A stretch of 64,000 nt of DNA from Plasmodium brasilianum. Its lineage: Eukaryota > Apicomplexa > Aconoidasida > Haemosporida > Plasmodiidae. The DNA lies in the NCBI RefSeq assembly GCF_023973825.1, contig NC_090125.1:3445412-3509411 (forward strand). Direction: 5' to 3'. The notes beneath the pieces are model-generated. The model saw only the letters and a program-made list of their open reading frames with translations. It ran no database searches and had not been told where the DNA came from. Below are positions 37,223-47,393 of this stretch, one piece after another (the first letter of the stretch is position 1; each line of letters begins with the position of its first letter). Made by a program: the position numbers and the translations under genes.

Positions 37223-37516
37223 GACACATAATAGGAAATGAAGAATCCATCTGTACTTCTTCCTCTTCATCTATTTTTTTTTTCAGTTTTTGTTTAAGAT
37301 ATTTAAAAATGTAAAAAGAATTCACTTAAATTTCAACTTCAAATTTATTTAGTAGTGTAAAATTAAAAAATAGAAAAGAAAAATAGGAAAAAGAAAAAAA
37401 GATGGAAAGGCTCTTTGGAATGGGCAATCATACGTAATATTCTTTTTTTTTTTTCTTCCACTTCCACTTTTTCTACTTCGTCCATTCATTTTTTGATATC
37501 CCGTTTAAATGTAGAA

Positions 37517-40500
37517 ATGAAAATAAGAAAGAACATTTTTTCAAAAGCGTGTTACAGTTCTTGTATTCATAATAAGAATCAAAAAAATCTTAAGTTAAAA
37601 AAAGTTGGTTCACCTAAGGATAAATTGTTAGAAAACCTAAATTATTACTCAAGAAATGAAAAAAAAGACATATTAAAAAAAATTTTTGAAAATATTACTT
37701 TGAAAAGATGTAAGGTGAAAGAAGAACTCTTAAGATTTTATTTAAAAGATAAAGATATAAAAGGAATTTTAGAAGAAGAAAAGATTTTTGAGGAAAGTAG
37801 TAAATTATTTAGAATTGTTCAAGTGCAAAGTAATGAAGAGATGTTAATTAATAAATTTAATAGTTTCTATGATTTATTACTTTTTTCTATAGAAAATTTA
37901 AAGAGAAAAAGTATTTTATCAATGAACCAAAAGGTATTTAAATTTAGTGACTGTTCAAAGTGTCCGAGTAATAATAACACACTTGAAAAATATGAATTTG
38001 ATGTTAACAATTTAGATATAATAAAAAAATTTATGGTTATTATTGACAAAAATTTAACTACATATGATAATACTTCCTCTACTTTTAAAAGATTTTTCTG
38101 TCTTCATAAATTTATAATTTATTTTTTTAATTATTCCTTTCCTTTTATTGAAATATTTGATTATAAGTTTTTGCTGAAATATACCTATTTATATATAAAG
38201 TTAAGCCTTTTAGAAAGTACTCAGTTTTTTTATGAGCAAAAAAAAAAGTCAGAAAATTTTTTTTCAGTAAATATATCAGATGAGGATCTCTCATATTTGT
38301 CAAAGAATAATAATAAAAATACTTTAAATTTATTGCTGCTGTTAAATAATCAAGTAGATCATTGTGATTTACTGAAATTGTCTGAGTTGTATTCGCTTTA
38401 TTTTAAGAAAATAAAAATAGACGAGTTGATAAAAAATGTTAACAACGATAGTTTTGAATATGTAAAGAATATTAATGAAGAAAAAAAAGATAAAAGCGCA
38501 TTTGAAAAACAGCATAATAATTATGGTTCCATTTTAGCTGTAGAGCACATTCCTTATGAAGTAACTGCAAATGAAAAGAATTACAAAGTAAATGATATGC
38601 CACATTATCATTATGGTTATTTCATTTGTGTCTACTTTAATTTTTTATTTTTACTGAATAAAATAGTTAGTAATTGTATTATATTCTTACCAAATATAGA
38701 CAAAAATATATTTCACGTATTAGATTGCATAGGAATACTGTGTGAGCGCATTTTTGAAGAACATAATAATGTAGGTGAGAGAAAAATTAAAAATTTAAAT
38801 TTATTTTTAAATAACAATGATATAGAAAACTACATAATAAAAGAAATAATTAAAGGACGGACAATGGGTAACCATTTTATAGGGAACAAAATCGAAGAGA
38901 AAAAAAAAAACAACTTATTGGCTAGTAGGAGAGTAGATGAAGAGAATTATTTATTAAAAGAGGGAACCGACTATGTAGAAAATACTGAAAATGTATTAGA
39001 ACAGAGTGAGAATACATATACCAACAATTTTTCACATGATCTTAAAAGGGATATCCTTTTTAGAAGTAATAATGACGCACGAAATGGCAGAGAAAAGTTT
39101 AAGTATATATATGAAGGTGATGAAATTAATTTCTGCAATGGTTTAAGAATATATAATGGGAAATCGGTGAACGATGATGTAAGCTTCAATAGTGAAGAAG
39201 AGCAACTTCTAAAACTGGACCTTTTTTATGAAGAATGTTTTTTAAACTTATACAGGAGTACCAAAAATTATGTGAAGTTACTCTTTGAAAGTATGACGGA
39301 TTACTTCATTTTATACGATTGTGATAGTATTCTTAAATTCCTTCAAATAATATATATAACTAGATATATGAATATGCATAACATTAATGTTTTGTTCTAC
39401 AGCATAAGGTTGAATTCAGAATTTTTAAAGATATATCAAATTAAAAACATTTTGTTTTTTCTCGCATTATTTAAAAGTAGCTTCATAATTAAGGGTATAA
39501 ATTTGCAGAAATCAATTTACAGTTGGTACAATAAACGATTAATATTTTTTTTAAGAAAAAAGTTAGAATTATACTTTGAAAGTAGTTCGTTAGAAAGTAG
39601 TATTAAAAGTATATTTCTTTTGTGTGACTTATTAAACTACAATAAAGTTATAAAAAAAATTTTACTAAAGAAATTAGTTTTATTAAATTTCAATAACATA
39701 TATCCAGAGCTTTTCTGTCAGATATTTTTTTTATTAAATAAATTAAGATTTGATGCGAGTAACAAATTATTTTCTGAATTGTTCTTAAAACATTATAAAA
39801 GGATAATTCCATCTCTAACATGTGCAGAAACTCTCGATTTAATTAAAAACACCGAATATTTAATAAATAAGAAGAAAAGAAAAATATTTGTTATTCAGAT
39901 TTTATACTTTTTTAGAAAGTTAGAGCAAAGTAGCATTCTACGTGATGATAATACCCCAGTTAGTTTATATTGTATATTTAAATTAATTAATATTATAAAT
40001 AAATTTAAATTATATGAATATTGTAGGAAAGACTATTTTTACCCAATTTATCAATTTATTTTTACCGCAAATGGAGTGCAAAATGGTTTAAACAAAGAAA
40101 GGAAGCATCATTTGTTGAGTGATAACAATAGAGACATTTCAAAGTGTAACAATAATCCCTCAATTTTAGTAAAAAATAACGAGATATTATTATTAGATGA
40201 AAATGAAATAGATAGAGAAGATAAAAGGAGTGATGTTCTTTTCTCAGAAAAAAACGAAAGCAGCATATCCCCTCGTACAGTTTATGGAAATGGGACATTT
40301 GTTAGGAAGGAGTGTGAGGGAAGTATAAAAATAAAATTGGAATTATTAACAATTAATCAAATATTAGATTTAATTTACTTTTGCATTAATACGAATAGAA
40401 ATATATACTCTATAAGTGAACTATATACAGATCTATTTTATAGATTAATTCGAAGCACTTATTTTTCAAAAAATCAACTGAATCTCACTTTTAGAAGTAT

Positions 40501-41857
40501 ATGGATGTCGAGAGTTTTTCACGCACATTTTTTTAAAGCTTTAGTAGATATTATAATAAATAATAAAAAAATTGTTGATAGTTCCATTTTTTCATTAGAT
40601 ATATTACTATGTTTATGCTCCTATAAACATGATAAAATATATGAATCTTTAATTATTTCCATGTTTGATATATGTTTTAATGATATAGATAAAATTTTAA
40701 AAAATATAAATACGCAGATACTTTTTTACTATTGTTTTATTTTTTTGGAAGTATATTATCCATTGCTATATTTAAAAGTTACGAAAAAAAGGAGAAATTC
40801 TTTCGTGAAAAGTGAAATTATCAAAGGCAAATTACAAAATGATGGGACAGATAAAAATAAAAAATTAATTAGAAAGAAGGATAATTTTGAAACGAATGAA
40901 GAAAAGGAAGCAAGTAGCAACATTATTGATTACAACTTGGAACAATATAGAATTAATATGAACTTCAAAATGATTGGAAAAACTAAAAAAATGTCTAATA
41001 ATCTTCGTGAAAGTAATCAGAAGAATCGTATAAATGAAGATAAAATAGTAACAAGCAGAATAAATGCTATATATGTGGAAGATAGTATAGATACTGCTAC
41101 CACTGTTGATATATTAAAATATTTAAAACAACTTTTTTTTCTCCAGCAAAAAAAGCATGCTTATGGTTATGACTTAATTAAGTTTTACGAAATACTCCAT
41201 AAATTAAATATAACAAAAATGAAGCTTAATAATGCACCGAATATTTTTTTTAAAAATCAAGAAATTAATGATTTATTTGTTCTGAATGCATATTTTCCTC
41301 TTCTAAAATTTTCCATATTATTTATAAAAAAGGAGAGAGTCTCGAAAAATGTGATAAAAATATCAGATATATGGAGGATGGATAAAGGTACCAAAAAGTG
41401 TGGCACAATTACTATTGATGATGCAAGTTTATTGGAAGTAAAAAATGAATCTTCGGAACGAAATATGGGGAAGAAAAATATCTGCGGAAGTGCAAATGTT
41501 TGGAGCAATGTAAATTGTGAGTACTACCTAAATAATGAAAATAAAGACTCTGAAATAGTGTCTAACTCCCTTTTTAATGATTACTGTGAGAACCAAATTG
41601 ACATATTGGCACAAAAACTTTATTTGTATAAAAATTATAGAATAAATGTTATGGTTATACCTATTGAAAAGGTTTATATGTTTTTTAAAATACACGATAG
41701 GGAAGAACAGAATTCTATTATAAATGAATCAAATATTATATTTGACAGGGTGTATAAAGAAATTATGAATAGTAATAAAGGTCAAATTTTTGCAGATGTT
41801 GATATCTTATCATCGCTTATGAAGAAGCAATTACAATATATTTTTCGTTTAAATTAG
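37517..41857 (+). CDS. Large conserved protein, probable mitochondrial helical-repeat (HPR/RAP-like) protein
   Basis: Single frame, 1,446 residues from the first ATG at 37517. The open frame extends upstream without an ATG. The N-terminus (MKIRKNIFSKACYSSCIHNK) is basic with few acidic residues and looks like a mitochondrial presequence. The body is built of alpha-helical segments rich in L, I, F, N and K. They are spaced like those of heptatricopeptide (HPR) proteins, for example LLTINQILDLIYFCINTN. Near the C-terminus YKNYRINVMVIPIEKVYMFF resembles the core of a RAP domain, though degenerate. Apicomplexan HPR/RAP proteins bind and process organellar rRNA fragments; this function is inferred from architecture only. 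Low-complexity acidic inserts lie around residues 470-560 and 870-950. If the RAP reading is wrong, it is simply a conserved Plasmodium protein of unknown function. Confidence 0.85.
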   Translation: MKIRKNIFSKACYSSCIHNKNQKNLKLKKVGSPKDKLLENLNYYSRNEKKDILKKIFENITLKRCKVKEELLRFYLKDKDIKGILEEEKIFEESSKLFRIVQVQSNEEMLINKFNSFYDLLLFSIENLKRKSILSMNQKVFKFSDCSKCPSNNNTLEKYEFDVNNLDIIKKFMVIIDKNLTTYDNTSSTFKRFFCLHKFIIYFFNYSFPFIEIFDYKFLLKYTYLYIKLSLLESTQFFYEQKKKSENFFSVNISDEDLSYLSKNNNKNTLNLLLLLNNQVDHCDLLKLSELYSLYFKKIKIDELIKNVNNDSFEYVKNINEEKKDKSAFEKQHNNYGSILAVEHIPYEVTANEKNYKVNDMPHYHYGYFICVYFNFLFLLNKIVSNCIIFLPNIDKNIFHVLDCIGILCERIFEEHNNVGERKIKNLNLFLNNNDIENYIIKEIIKGRTMGNHFIGNKIEEKKKNNLLASRRVDEENYLLKEGTDYVENTENVLEQSENTYTNNFSHDLKRDILFRSNNDARNGREKFKYIYEGDEINFCNGLRIYNGKSVNDDVSFNSEEEQLLKLDLFYEECFLNLYRSTKNYVKLLFESMTDYFILYDCDSILKFLQIIYITRYMNMHNINVLFYSIRLNSEFLKIYQIKNILFFLALFKSSFIIKGINLQKSIYSWYNKRLIFFLRKKLELYFESSSLESSIKSIFLLCDLLNYNKVIKKILLKKLVLLNFNNIYPELFCQIFFLLNKLRFDASNKLFSELFLKHYKRIIPSLTCAETLDLIKNTEYLINKKKRKIFVIQILYFFRKLEQSSILRDDNTPVSLYCIFKLINIINKFKLYEYCRKDYFYPIYQFIFTANGVQNGLNKERKHHLLSDNNRDISKCNNNPSILVKNNEILLLDENEIDREDKRSDVLFSEKNESSISPRTVYGNGTFVRKECEGSIKIKLELLTINQILDLIYFCINTNRNIYSISELYTDLFYRLIRSTYFSKNQLNLTFRSIWMSRVFHAHFFKALVDIIINNKKIVDSSIFSLDILLCLCSYKHDKIYESLIISMFDICFNDIDKILKNINTQILFYYCFIFLEVYYPLLYLKVTKKRRNSFVKSEIIKGKLQNDGTDKNKKLIRKKDNFETNEEKEASSNIIDYNLEQYRINMNFKMIGKTKKMSNNLRESNQKNRINEDKIVTSRINAIYVEDSIDTATTVDILKYLKQLFFLQQKKHAYGYDLIKFYEILHKLNITKMKLNNAPNIFFKNQEINDLFVLNAYFPLLKFSILFIKKERVSKNVIKISDIWRMDKGTKKCGTITIDDASLLEVKNESSERNMGKKNICGSANVWSNVNCEYYLNNENKDSEIVSNSLFNDYCENQIDILAQKLYLYKNYRINVMVIPIEKVYMFFKIHDREEQNSIINESNIIFDRVYKEIMNSNKGQIFADVDILSSLMKKQLQYIFRLN

Positions 41858-42759
41858 TACTAAATGGAATAGATAAAATTGATTAATATTAAAGGTAAAA
41901 TGATAGCACATGATAATATGCATATCTTTGAAGTGTCCTAAAAAGGTGTTTATGTTTTTAATGATTTGCATATTTCGCACTTTAAGTGTTATGGAAATTG
42001 TGCAGTAAAAAATAAGGATTTTTTTTTTTTTTGATTTTTTTATATCTACAAATAGTAATACTCAAGGGAAAAGGAAAAAGAAAAAAAATAACGTAATTTG
42101 TTCCTATAGTTAATTATACTATATACATAATAAAATTGAATTAATTCTTAATGTTTCTGGGAAATTTTTTTCACAAGATCTCAGTACATTCTTAATGGAA
42201 CATCCTCACCCCTACCTTTTGTGAAATGTTATATTTTGTTCATTTGCATGAATGTTAAAATTAGTTAATTTGTAATTTATCAATTTGTTAATATGTCAAC
42301 TTGTTAATATGTTAACTTGTTAATATGTTAAATTGTTAATATGTTAAATTGTTAATATGTTAAATTGCTAATATGTTAATTTAATGTTTTATAATTTTTT
42401 ATTGCAGAAATGATGAATCCATCATTTGAAATCTTCAAAAATGAAAAGATGTATTTGGCATAAAAATGCACAGTAAAAAAGCTAATTAAAATATGCTTAA
42501 ATCGTGCCTGTGAACTCAGGTGTTCATATTCATAATATCTGGGAATTACCAATCATCTTTTTCAAATGCTAAGAAAAGATATTGAAAAAAGAATGCTTTA
42601 GGCATATAAAAAAATGATGAAATAAAATGTGATAATGTAAAATGACTAACAAAAAGTATTAAACGCATTATACTAAAAGAGTTGTATATTTTGCATTATA
42701 TAGCATATATATATGTATATATATATTTTCCATATACATATATTTTTTCTCCTTTAAAC
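41858..42759. other. Intergenic region with a 16-bp tandem repeat
   Basis: AT-rich DNA between two plus-strand genes. It contains six units of a 16-bp tandem repeat (42285-42380). The open frame of the next gene extends upstream to 42682 without an ATG. No other feature recognised. Confidence 0.6.
42285..42380. repeat. Six-copy 16-bp tandem repeat
   Basis: Six exact-length head-to-tail copies of TTGTTAATATGTTAAA, the inner three or four nearly identical and the outer ones with one or two substitutions (GTCAAC, GCTAAT, GTTAAT). It lies about 380 bp before the start codon of the DHX35-like gene. Confidence 0.92.
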
Positions 42760-45609
42760 ATGAGAAACTACGTGATATTCAATAGAGATGAAAAGAAATT
42801 ACTGTTTGAAAAGTTTGAAAGTGAAATTTTAAATTTATTAAAAATACATAATGTTTTCCTCATCGCTGGTAGACTGGGTTTTGACGAATTAATAAAACTA
42901 GTTCTAATTTTATATGAAAAGAAATTTCATGCATTAAATGAAAATAGCAAATTATGCTTAGTATTTTCTGAAAAAATTTTTACCAATTGTTATCACCTAA
43001 TTGAAGATGACTCAAGAGATTTTTTTTCCTTTTTAAATGATTATGACAACAGAAATGTAGATACCAAAGGAAGTAACAAAATTTTAGTTCTTGATGAATC
43101 AAAGCTACTTCAAAAAATATTATTTGACCCGCTACTAATTGAGTTTAATATAGTAATTTTAACAAACATTCACAAAAGACTAACAAAAACAGATTTAATT
43201 CTATCACTGTTAAAGAAGATTCTTGTAAAAAGAAACGACTTATTCATTTTTATCTTTTCTGATTTTTTTGTTGAAAATGTTCTTAACTTTTTTGATTCAT
43301 ATAATAGTAAACTCAATTTTAACCTAACAGCGTCGTCAACAAGTAGAAGTATAGAACATGAACGAATAGATCTGCAAGATGCTGCTGAAAATAATGCTCC
43401 GATATTGGAAGAAGGAGAAAAAAGTGAAAATGCACATAAGAAAAGTGAAGATAGTATAATATTATTCCATCATTTAAAAAAGGAAAACCGGGATGACATT
43501 GCAAGAAGGGAAAAATATAGAGAAATCAAACGAGAAAAAAAAGAACGCAAAAAATATAAAAAAGGTAGTAAAAGTAGTAGTAGTTATGAACGCATGAAAA
43601 TCCTTAATTATGAAAAAAAACATAATATTTTAAAGAATGAAAAAGAAAAAATCATAGGGAAATTAAAAAGACAATGGGGTACACCTTTAGAAGATCACAT
43701 TTATATAAAGAAGCATGCTCGTAAAAACAGCGATGGAGATAATGAACAACAGGGAAATAAAAAAAGTTCGTCCATAAAAAGTAAGAAATTGAAGGATTTA
43801 TTAAATAATAAAAAAAAATACTTTTCAAGGAGTAGAAGTAACAGCCTACTAAAAGATAAAGAGATAGATAAAGTTTTATTCTTAAATAATTGTGAAAATT
43901 CTATTTTTTCCGATTCCGATATGGAAGATCAGAAAAAATTGAAATTCAAAGGAGAGAAAGGCAAAGGAGACACACTTAAAAAAAAAAAAAATGCGTTAAA
44001 TTGCTTCTTTGTAAACTCAGCTAAGCACTCTTTAGTTCCTGATGATTATAAAGATGAAATCGATGATTTTCAGATCATAGACAGAAAACATGTAAATAAT
44101 GCAAACTACGAAATTAATAAAAAATTAGAAGAATGGAAAGATGTTGTAGAAAAGTTAGAAAAAATTAATAACGTCATTAGCATATTCATTTTTAATATTT
44201 TGAATTATAGTAGTTTCAATAATTATGAGGCGAAACAAAGGCGGACAAAGGAGTTTCAGCATAACCAAATTTATTACCTGAAAGAAAGATGTTCCAATTA
44301 CTTAGAAATGAGCATCACGCTGATTAAAAAATTATATGAGGATAAGAAAAGAACTGATCAGAATATTCTTATTTATTTAAATAATGAATATGAAATAGAT
44401 GTAGTTCAAAAGGGTTTGCGAAATAAAAATATTGAAAGCACGCATATAGAAATAATATATGATGCGTATAGAGATGATATAGATTTATATGAATTAAAGA
44501 ACAAAATTATAATTGTAAAAGATATAGTGTTTTACTTTTATAACAAGTTCAAAAATGTGAAATACATGATAGATACATGCTTTATGAAAGACAAAATTTA
44601 TGATTATGATTTAAATGTAACAAATGAATTTACTGTATTATGTAGTAAAAGCATATGTGAAGAAAGAAGACTTGCTTGCAACAGTTCTATTTGTTTTCGA
44701 CTAATAACCTTGAATGATTATATGGATTTATTGGATGAATTTCCCATTCCTGAAATATTAAAAAAGGATATTTTTTATAATATATATTTTTTAAAAACTA
44801 TAGGAATAAAAAATATTTGTTCTTTTGACTTTGTTACAGCTCCGATGTTAAAATCATTAAAAAGATGTTTTGAGCTATTTTATATATTAAAATTGATGGA
44901 TATTGATGGAAATTTAATTGATAAAAAGCTAAGTTTATTAATTTGTTATTTACCCTTAAAATTTAAATATAGCATATTTTTATTAAATAGTATAAGGTAC
45001 AAATGTGTTGGAGAAGTCTCCATAATAATTAGTATGTTAATTAATGAACCTATATTTTTATATAACAATAAGAATGTGAACAGATTAAAAACAATGAGGT
45101 TATCCTTAATGGCAGAAGAAAGTGATATTTTAAGTTATTATAATATATTTCAAAATTTTGAAATGGCAAAGAATAAAAAGAGCTTTTGTAATGATAACTT
45201 TTTAGTTTATAGATCCATTAAAAAGGCTACGAAATTTTTTATTAAATTAAAAAGGATACTACATGATTTTGGAATAGATATGGAGAGGTCAAATAATATA
45301 GAATTCATTTTTAAAGCAAAAATATCTGCTTTCTTTTACAATGTTTCAAAAGTAGTGAAAGATAATAAATATGAATTATTAAATAAGAGAAGTGGACCTA
45401 GGCTATTTCACCTTGATTCTTTATCTGTTTTAAACGAAAGGGAAGAGGTTAAGAGAAAATTTATTGTATACACAGATGCATATTCAAATAATGAATCTAG
45501 AATTTTTATTAGACATGCATCTATTATTGACCCATCTTGGCTGACTAATGTATGTCCTTCCTATTTCTCCAACCAACACGAACAAAAATTTGAGGAAGTA
45601 CAAACATGA
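42760..45609 (+). CDS. DHX35-like DEAH-box protein lacking catalytic motifs (pseudo-helicase)
   Basis: 949 residues from the first ATG (42760). The fold can be followed end to end against DEAH-box spliceosomal helicases, but the catalytic motifs are gone. Motif I is AGRLGFDE (36-43) where GETGSGKT is expected. Motif II is TNIH (135-138) in VILTNIHKRLTKTDL where LDEAHERTLHTD is expected. SAT is replaced by SDF. Motif VI (about 628-648, SKSICEERRLACNSSICFRL) lacks QRxGRxGR. The structural parts persist: YMIDTCFMKDKIYDYDL; PIPEILKK with LKTIGIKNICSFDFVTAP (winged helix start); a helicase-associated region; and the OB-fold C-terminus FRLFHLDSLSVL-like text through IVYTDAY, HASIIDPSWLTNVCPSYF, which is closest to DHX35. 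A low-complexity K/E/S insert spans about residues 190-430. Probably a non-enzymatic scaffold in mRNA processing (inference). Confidence 0.87.
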   Translation: MRNYVIFNRDEKKLLFEKFESEILNLLKIHNVFLIAGRLGFDELIKLVLILYEKKFHALNENSKLCLVFSEKIFTNCYHLIEDDSRDFFSFLNDYDNRNVDTKGSNKILVLDESKLLQKILFDPLLIEFNIVILTNIHKRLTKTDLILSLLKKILVKRNDLFIFIFSDFFVENVLNFFDSYNSKLNFNLTASSTSRSIEHERIDLQDAAENNAPILEEGEKSENAHKKSEDSIILFHHLKKENRDDIARREKYREIKREKKERKKYKKGSKSSSSYERMKILNYEKKHNILKNEKEKIIGKLKRQWGTPLEDHIYIKKHARKNSDGDNEQQGNKKSSSIKSKKLKDLLNNKKKYFSRSRSNSLLKDKEIDKVLFLNNCENSIFSDSDMEDQKKLKFKGEKGKGDTLKKKKNALNCFFVNSAKHSLVPDDYKDEIDDFQIIDRKHVNNANYEINKKLEEWKDVVEKLEKINNVISIFIFNILNYSSFNNYEAKQRRTKEFQHNQIYYLKERCSNYLEMSITLIKKLYEDKKRTDQNILIYLNNEYEIDVVQKGLRNKNIESTHIEIIYDAYRDDIDLYELKNKIIIVKDIVFYFYNKFKNVKYMIDTCFMKDKIYDYDLNVTNEFTVLCSKSICEERRLACNSSICFRLITLNDYMDLLDEFPIPEILKKDIFYNIYFLKTIGIKNICSFDFVTAPMLKSLKRCFELFYILKLMDIDGNLIDKKLSLLICYLPLKFKYSIFLLNSIRYKCVGEVSIIISMLINEPIFLYNNKNVNRLKTMRLSLMAEESDILSYYNIFQNFEMAKNKKSFCNDNFLVYRSIKKATKFFIKLKRILHDFGIDMERSNNIEFIFKAKISAFFYNVSKVVKDNKYELLNKRSGPRLFHLDSLSVLNEREEVKRKFIVYTDAYSNNESRIFIRHASIIDPSWLTNVCPSYFSNQHEQKFEEVQT

Positions 45610-46706
45610 AGTGATGTACCCATATGCGTGCTTGTATGTGTATTTATTTAGGTATGTATATATATTTACACGAATAAACAACTTATTGAAATTCGTTTTC
45701 CTGTTTTACATAATGTGAAAAAATTGAAAAAAGTTTAAATAATTTTACAGTATTTTATTTTTTTTTTTTTAATCCATAAATTAATATCCACATGTGACTA
45801 TTAAAAGTTTTTCCTATGTACCCCTAACAGTCCCCTTACATAAAAATTTTTATATGTTGTTCAAGGGGTTTCAATAAATCGAATTAGCATTGAATTATAT
45901 TAAGTTAATGTTTTTAAAGCACATCCATTAATTCGGGAGCTCTATAAATTTAACGTGCCATTACTAATTATTTTATAAAAAAAGTTTTTTTTTGTTAATT
46001 ATATTTTCCTGTTTGCTTGTTTGTTTTTGTAAAATTTGGCTTGTTTATTGTTTCATTTTTAACGAGTCCCATATTTGCTTATACTACATTTTTCTAATTC
46101 GTGAGCCGTCAAAGTTAAATTATTAACTTCAGCATTTTGATATATGTATATATATGTATGTACGTATACATGTATGCATACACATATATTCATATAAACA
46201 CATAGATAATAATATGAGGTTCCCCCAGTTGTGTGACTACTTCAGAATCATATTCAATTCAAAAAGGGAAATAAGAAAAAAATTGATAATTTTTACTTAT
46301 GAGATTTTATTTTTTTCTATAGAAAAGTTTATATAATTTTCAGAATTTGAAAAAACGTTTTTCGATTTTTAGTATTCTTTTAAAATATAACTTTTATAAT
46401 ATTTTTTGTGCAAGAAAATGGTTAAAGGTTTAAGTAATTTTCTTGTAAATGAAATACAAAGTTCATAGTTACATACGGAATATGTGATATTTTTTTTTTT
46501 TTTTTTATGCTGTTATTAATTGAAGAAAAAGTTAATTTTATAACGTTATGTAAAGAAATATTTAAGTTAATTTTTCCTTTTTAAAGAGTTGAAAAATTTT
46601 GCAAAAATGAAATGTAACGGTGTATTAACAAAAAAAGTACATTTTCCCTTTTTTCCCCTGCTTTCATTTCAACTATTTATTAGTGAATAATGAAGATTAT
46701 GGAAAA
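45610..46706. other. Intergenic region before COX11
   Basis: AT-rich, poly-T tracts at about 45756-45770 and 46490-46507. A short frame at 46154-46336 was considered and rejected as a COX11 first exon. Nothing else recognised. Confidence 0.55.
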
Positions 46707-47393
46707 ATGAGTGTAATCAAAATTTTTTTTAGTATATTAAGCAGTAGAAGAAGAAATAAGTTGAAGAATAATATGTTAGTAATAGAAAAGAAAGAAAAAA
46801 TAGAAACTCCTTATATATATTTATCCATATCTGCATTTATGTTTGGTTTATCCTTTGCTTTTGTTCCATTGTATCAACTTATTTGCCAGTCAACTGGATA
46901 TGGAGGAGAAATACGAAAAAAATTAGATATTAGTAGTTTAATGAATAAAAAAGTAAATAATAAGAATAGATTAATTGAAGTTAACTTTACAAGCCAGTCT
47001 AATATGCCATGGGTATTCGAACCAGAGCAAAAAAGTATTATTGTGAAACCTGGTGAAACAGTATTAGCATTTTATAAAGCTAAAAATCTGCTAAACAAAC
47101 CTATAATAGGAATAGCACTATATCATGTACTGCCGGACGAAGCAGGCTTATATTTTAATAAAATTCAATGCTTTTGTTTTGAAGAACAAATGTTAAATGC
47201 AAATGAAGAAATTGATTTACCTGTTCTATTTTTTATTGATCCTGATATTTTAAATGATTCTAGATTAAAAAATTTAGAAAAAATTACGTTATCATATATA
47301 TTTTTTGAGTCTGATTCAGAAATTCCAGAGGAATATCAACATCTTTCAAGAGTAATTGCAACAAAGAAAAAAGCAGATTTTCAAGTTATGTGA
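46707..47393 (+). CDS. COX11: Cytochrome c oxidase assembly protein COX11
   Basis: Mitochondrial inner-membrane copper chaperone that delivers copper to the CuB site of cytochrome oxidase subunit 1. 228 residues from the ATG at 46707; the frame is open upstream to 46683 without an ATG. The N-terminus (MSVIKIFFSILSSRRRNKLK) is basic and presequence-like. One transmembrane segment follows (about 38-60), running into the family motif FAFVPLYQLICQSTGYGG. The soluble beta domain shows NMPWVFEPEQ, VKPGETVLAFYKAKN and the copper-binding IQCFCFEEQ with both cysteines of CFC intact. IDLPVLFFIDPDI then matches the COX11 'DMPVFFFIDP' block. Convergent with CRMP4. Confidence 0.95.
   Translation: MSVIKIFFSILSSRRRNKLKNNMLVIEKKEKIETPYIYLSISAFMFGLSFAFVPLYQLICQSTGYGGEIRKKLDISSLMNKKVNNKNRLIEVNFTSQSNMPWVFEPEQKSIIVKPGETVLAFYKAKNLLNKPIIGIALYHVLPDEAGLYFNKIQCFCFEEQMLNANEEIDLPVLFFIDPDILNDSRLKNLEKITLSYIFFESDSEIPEEYQHLSRVIATKKKADFQVM

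Noticed and set aside
42285..42380. Regularly spaced repeats considered as a CRISPR array
   Set aside because: Units are head-to-tail without unique spacers, and the genome is eukaryotic.
46154..46336. Possible first exon of COX11 (MRFPQLCDYFRIIFNSKREI)
   Set aside because: No good donor leading to a phase-compatible acceptor at 46682-46683, and the COX11 frame already has its own ATG with a presequence-like N-terminus.
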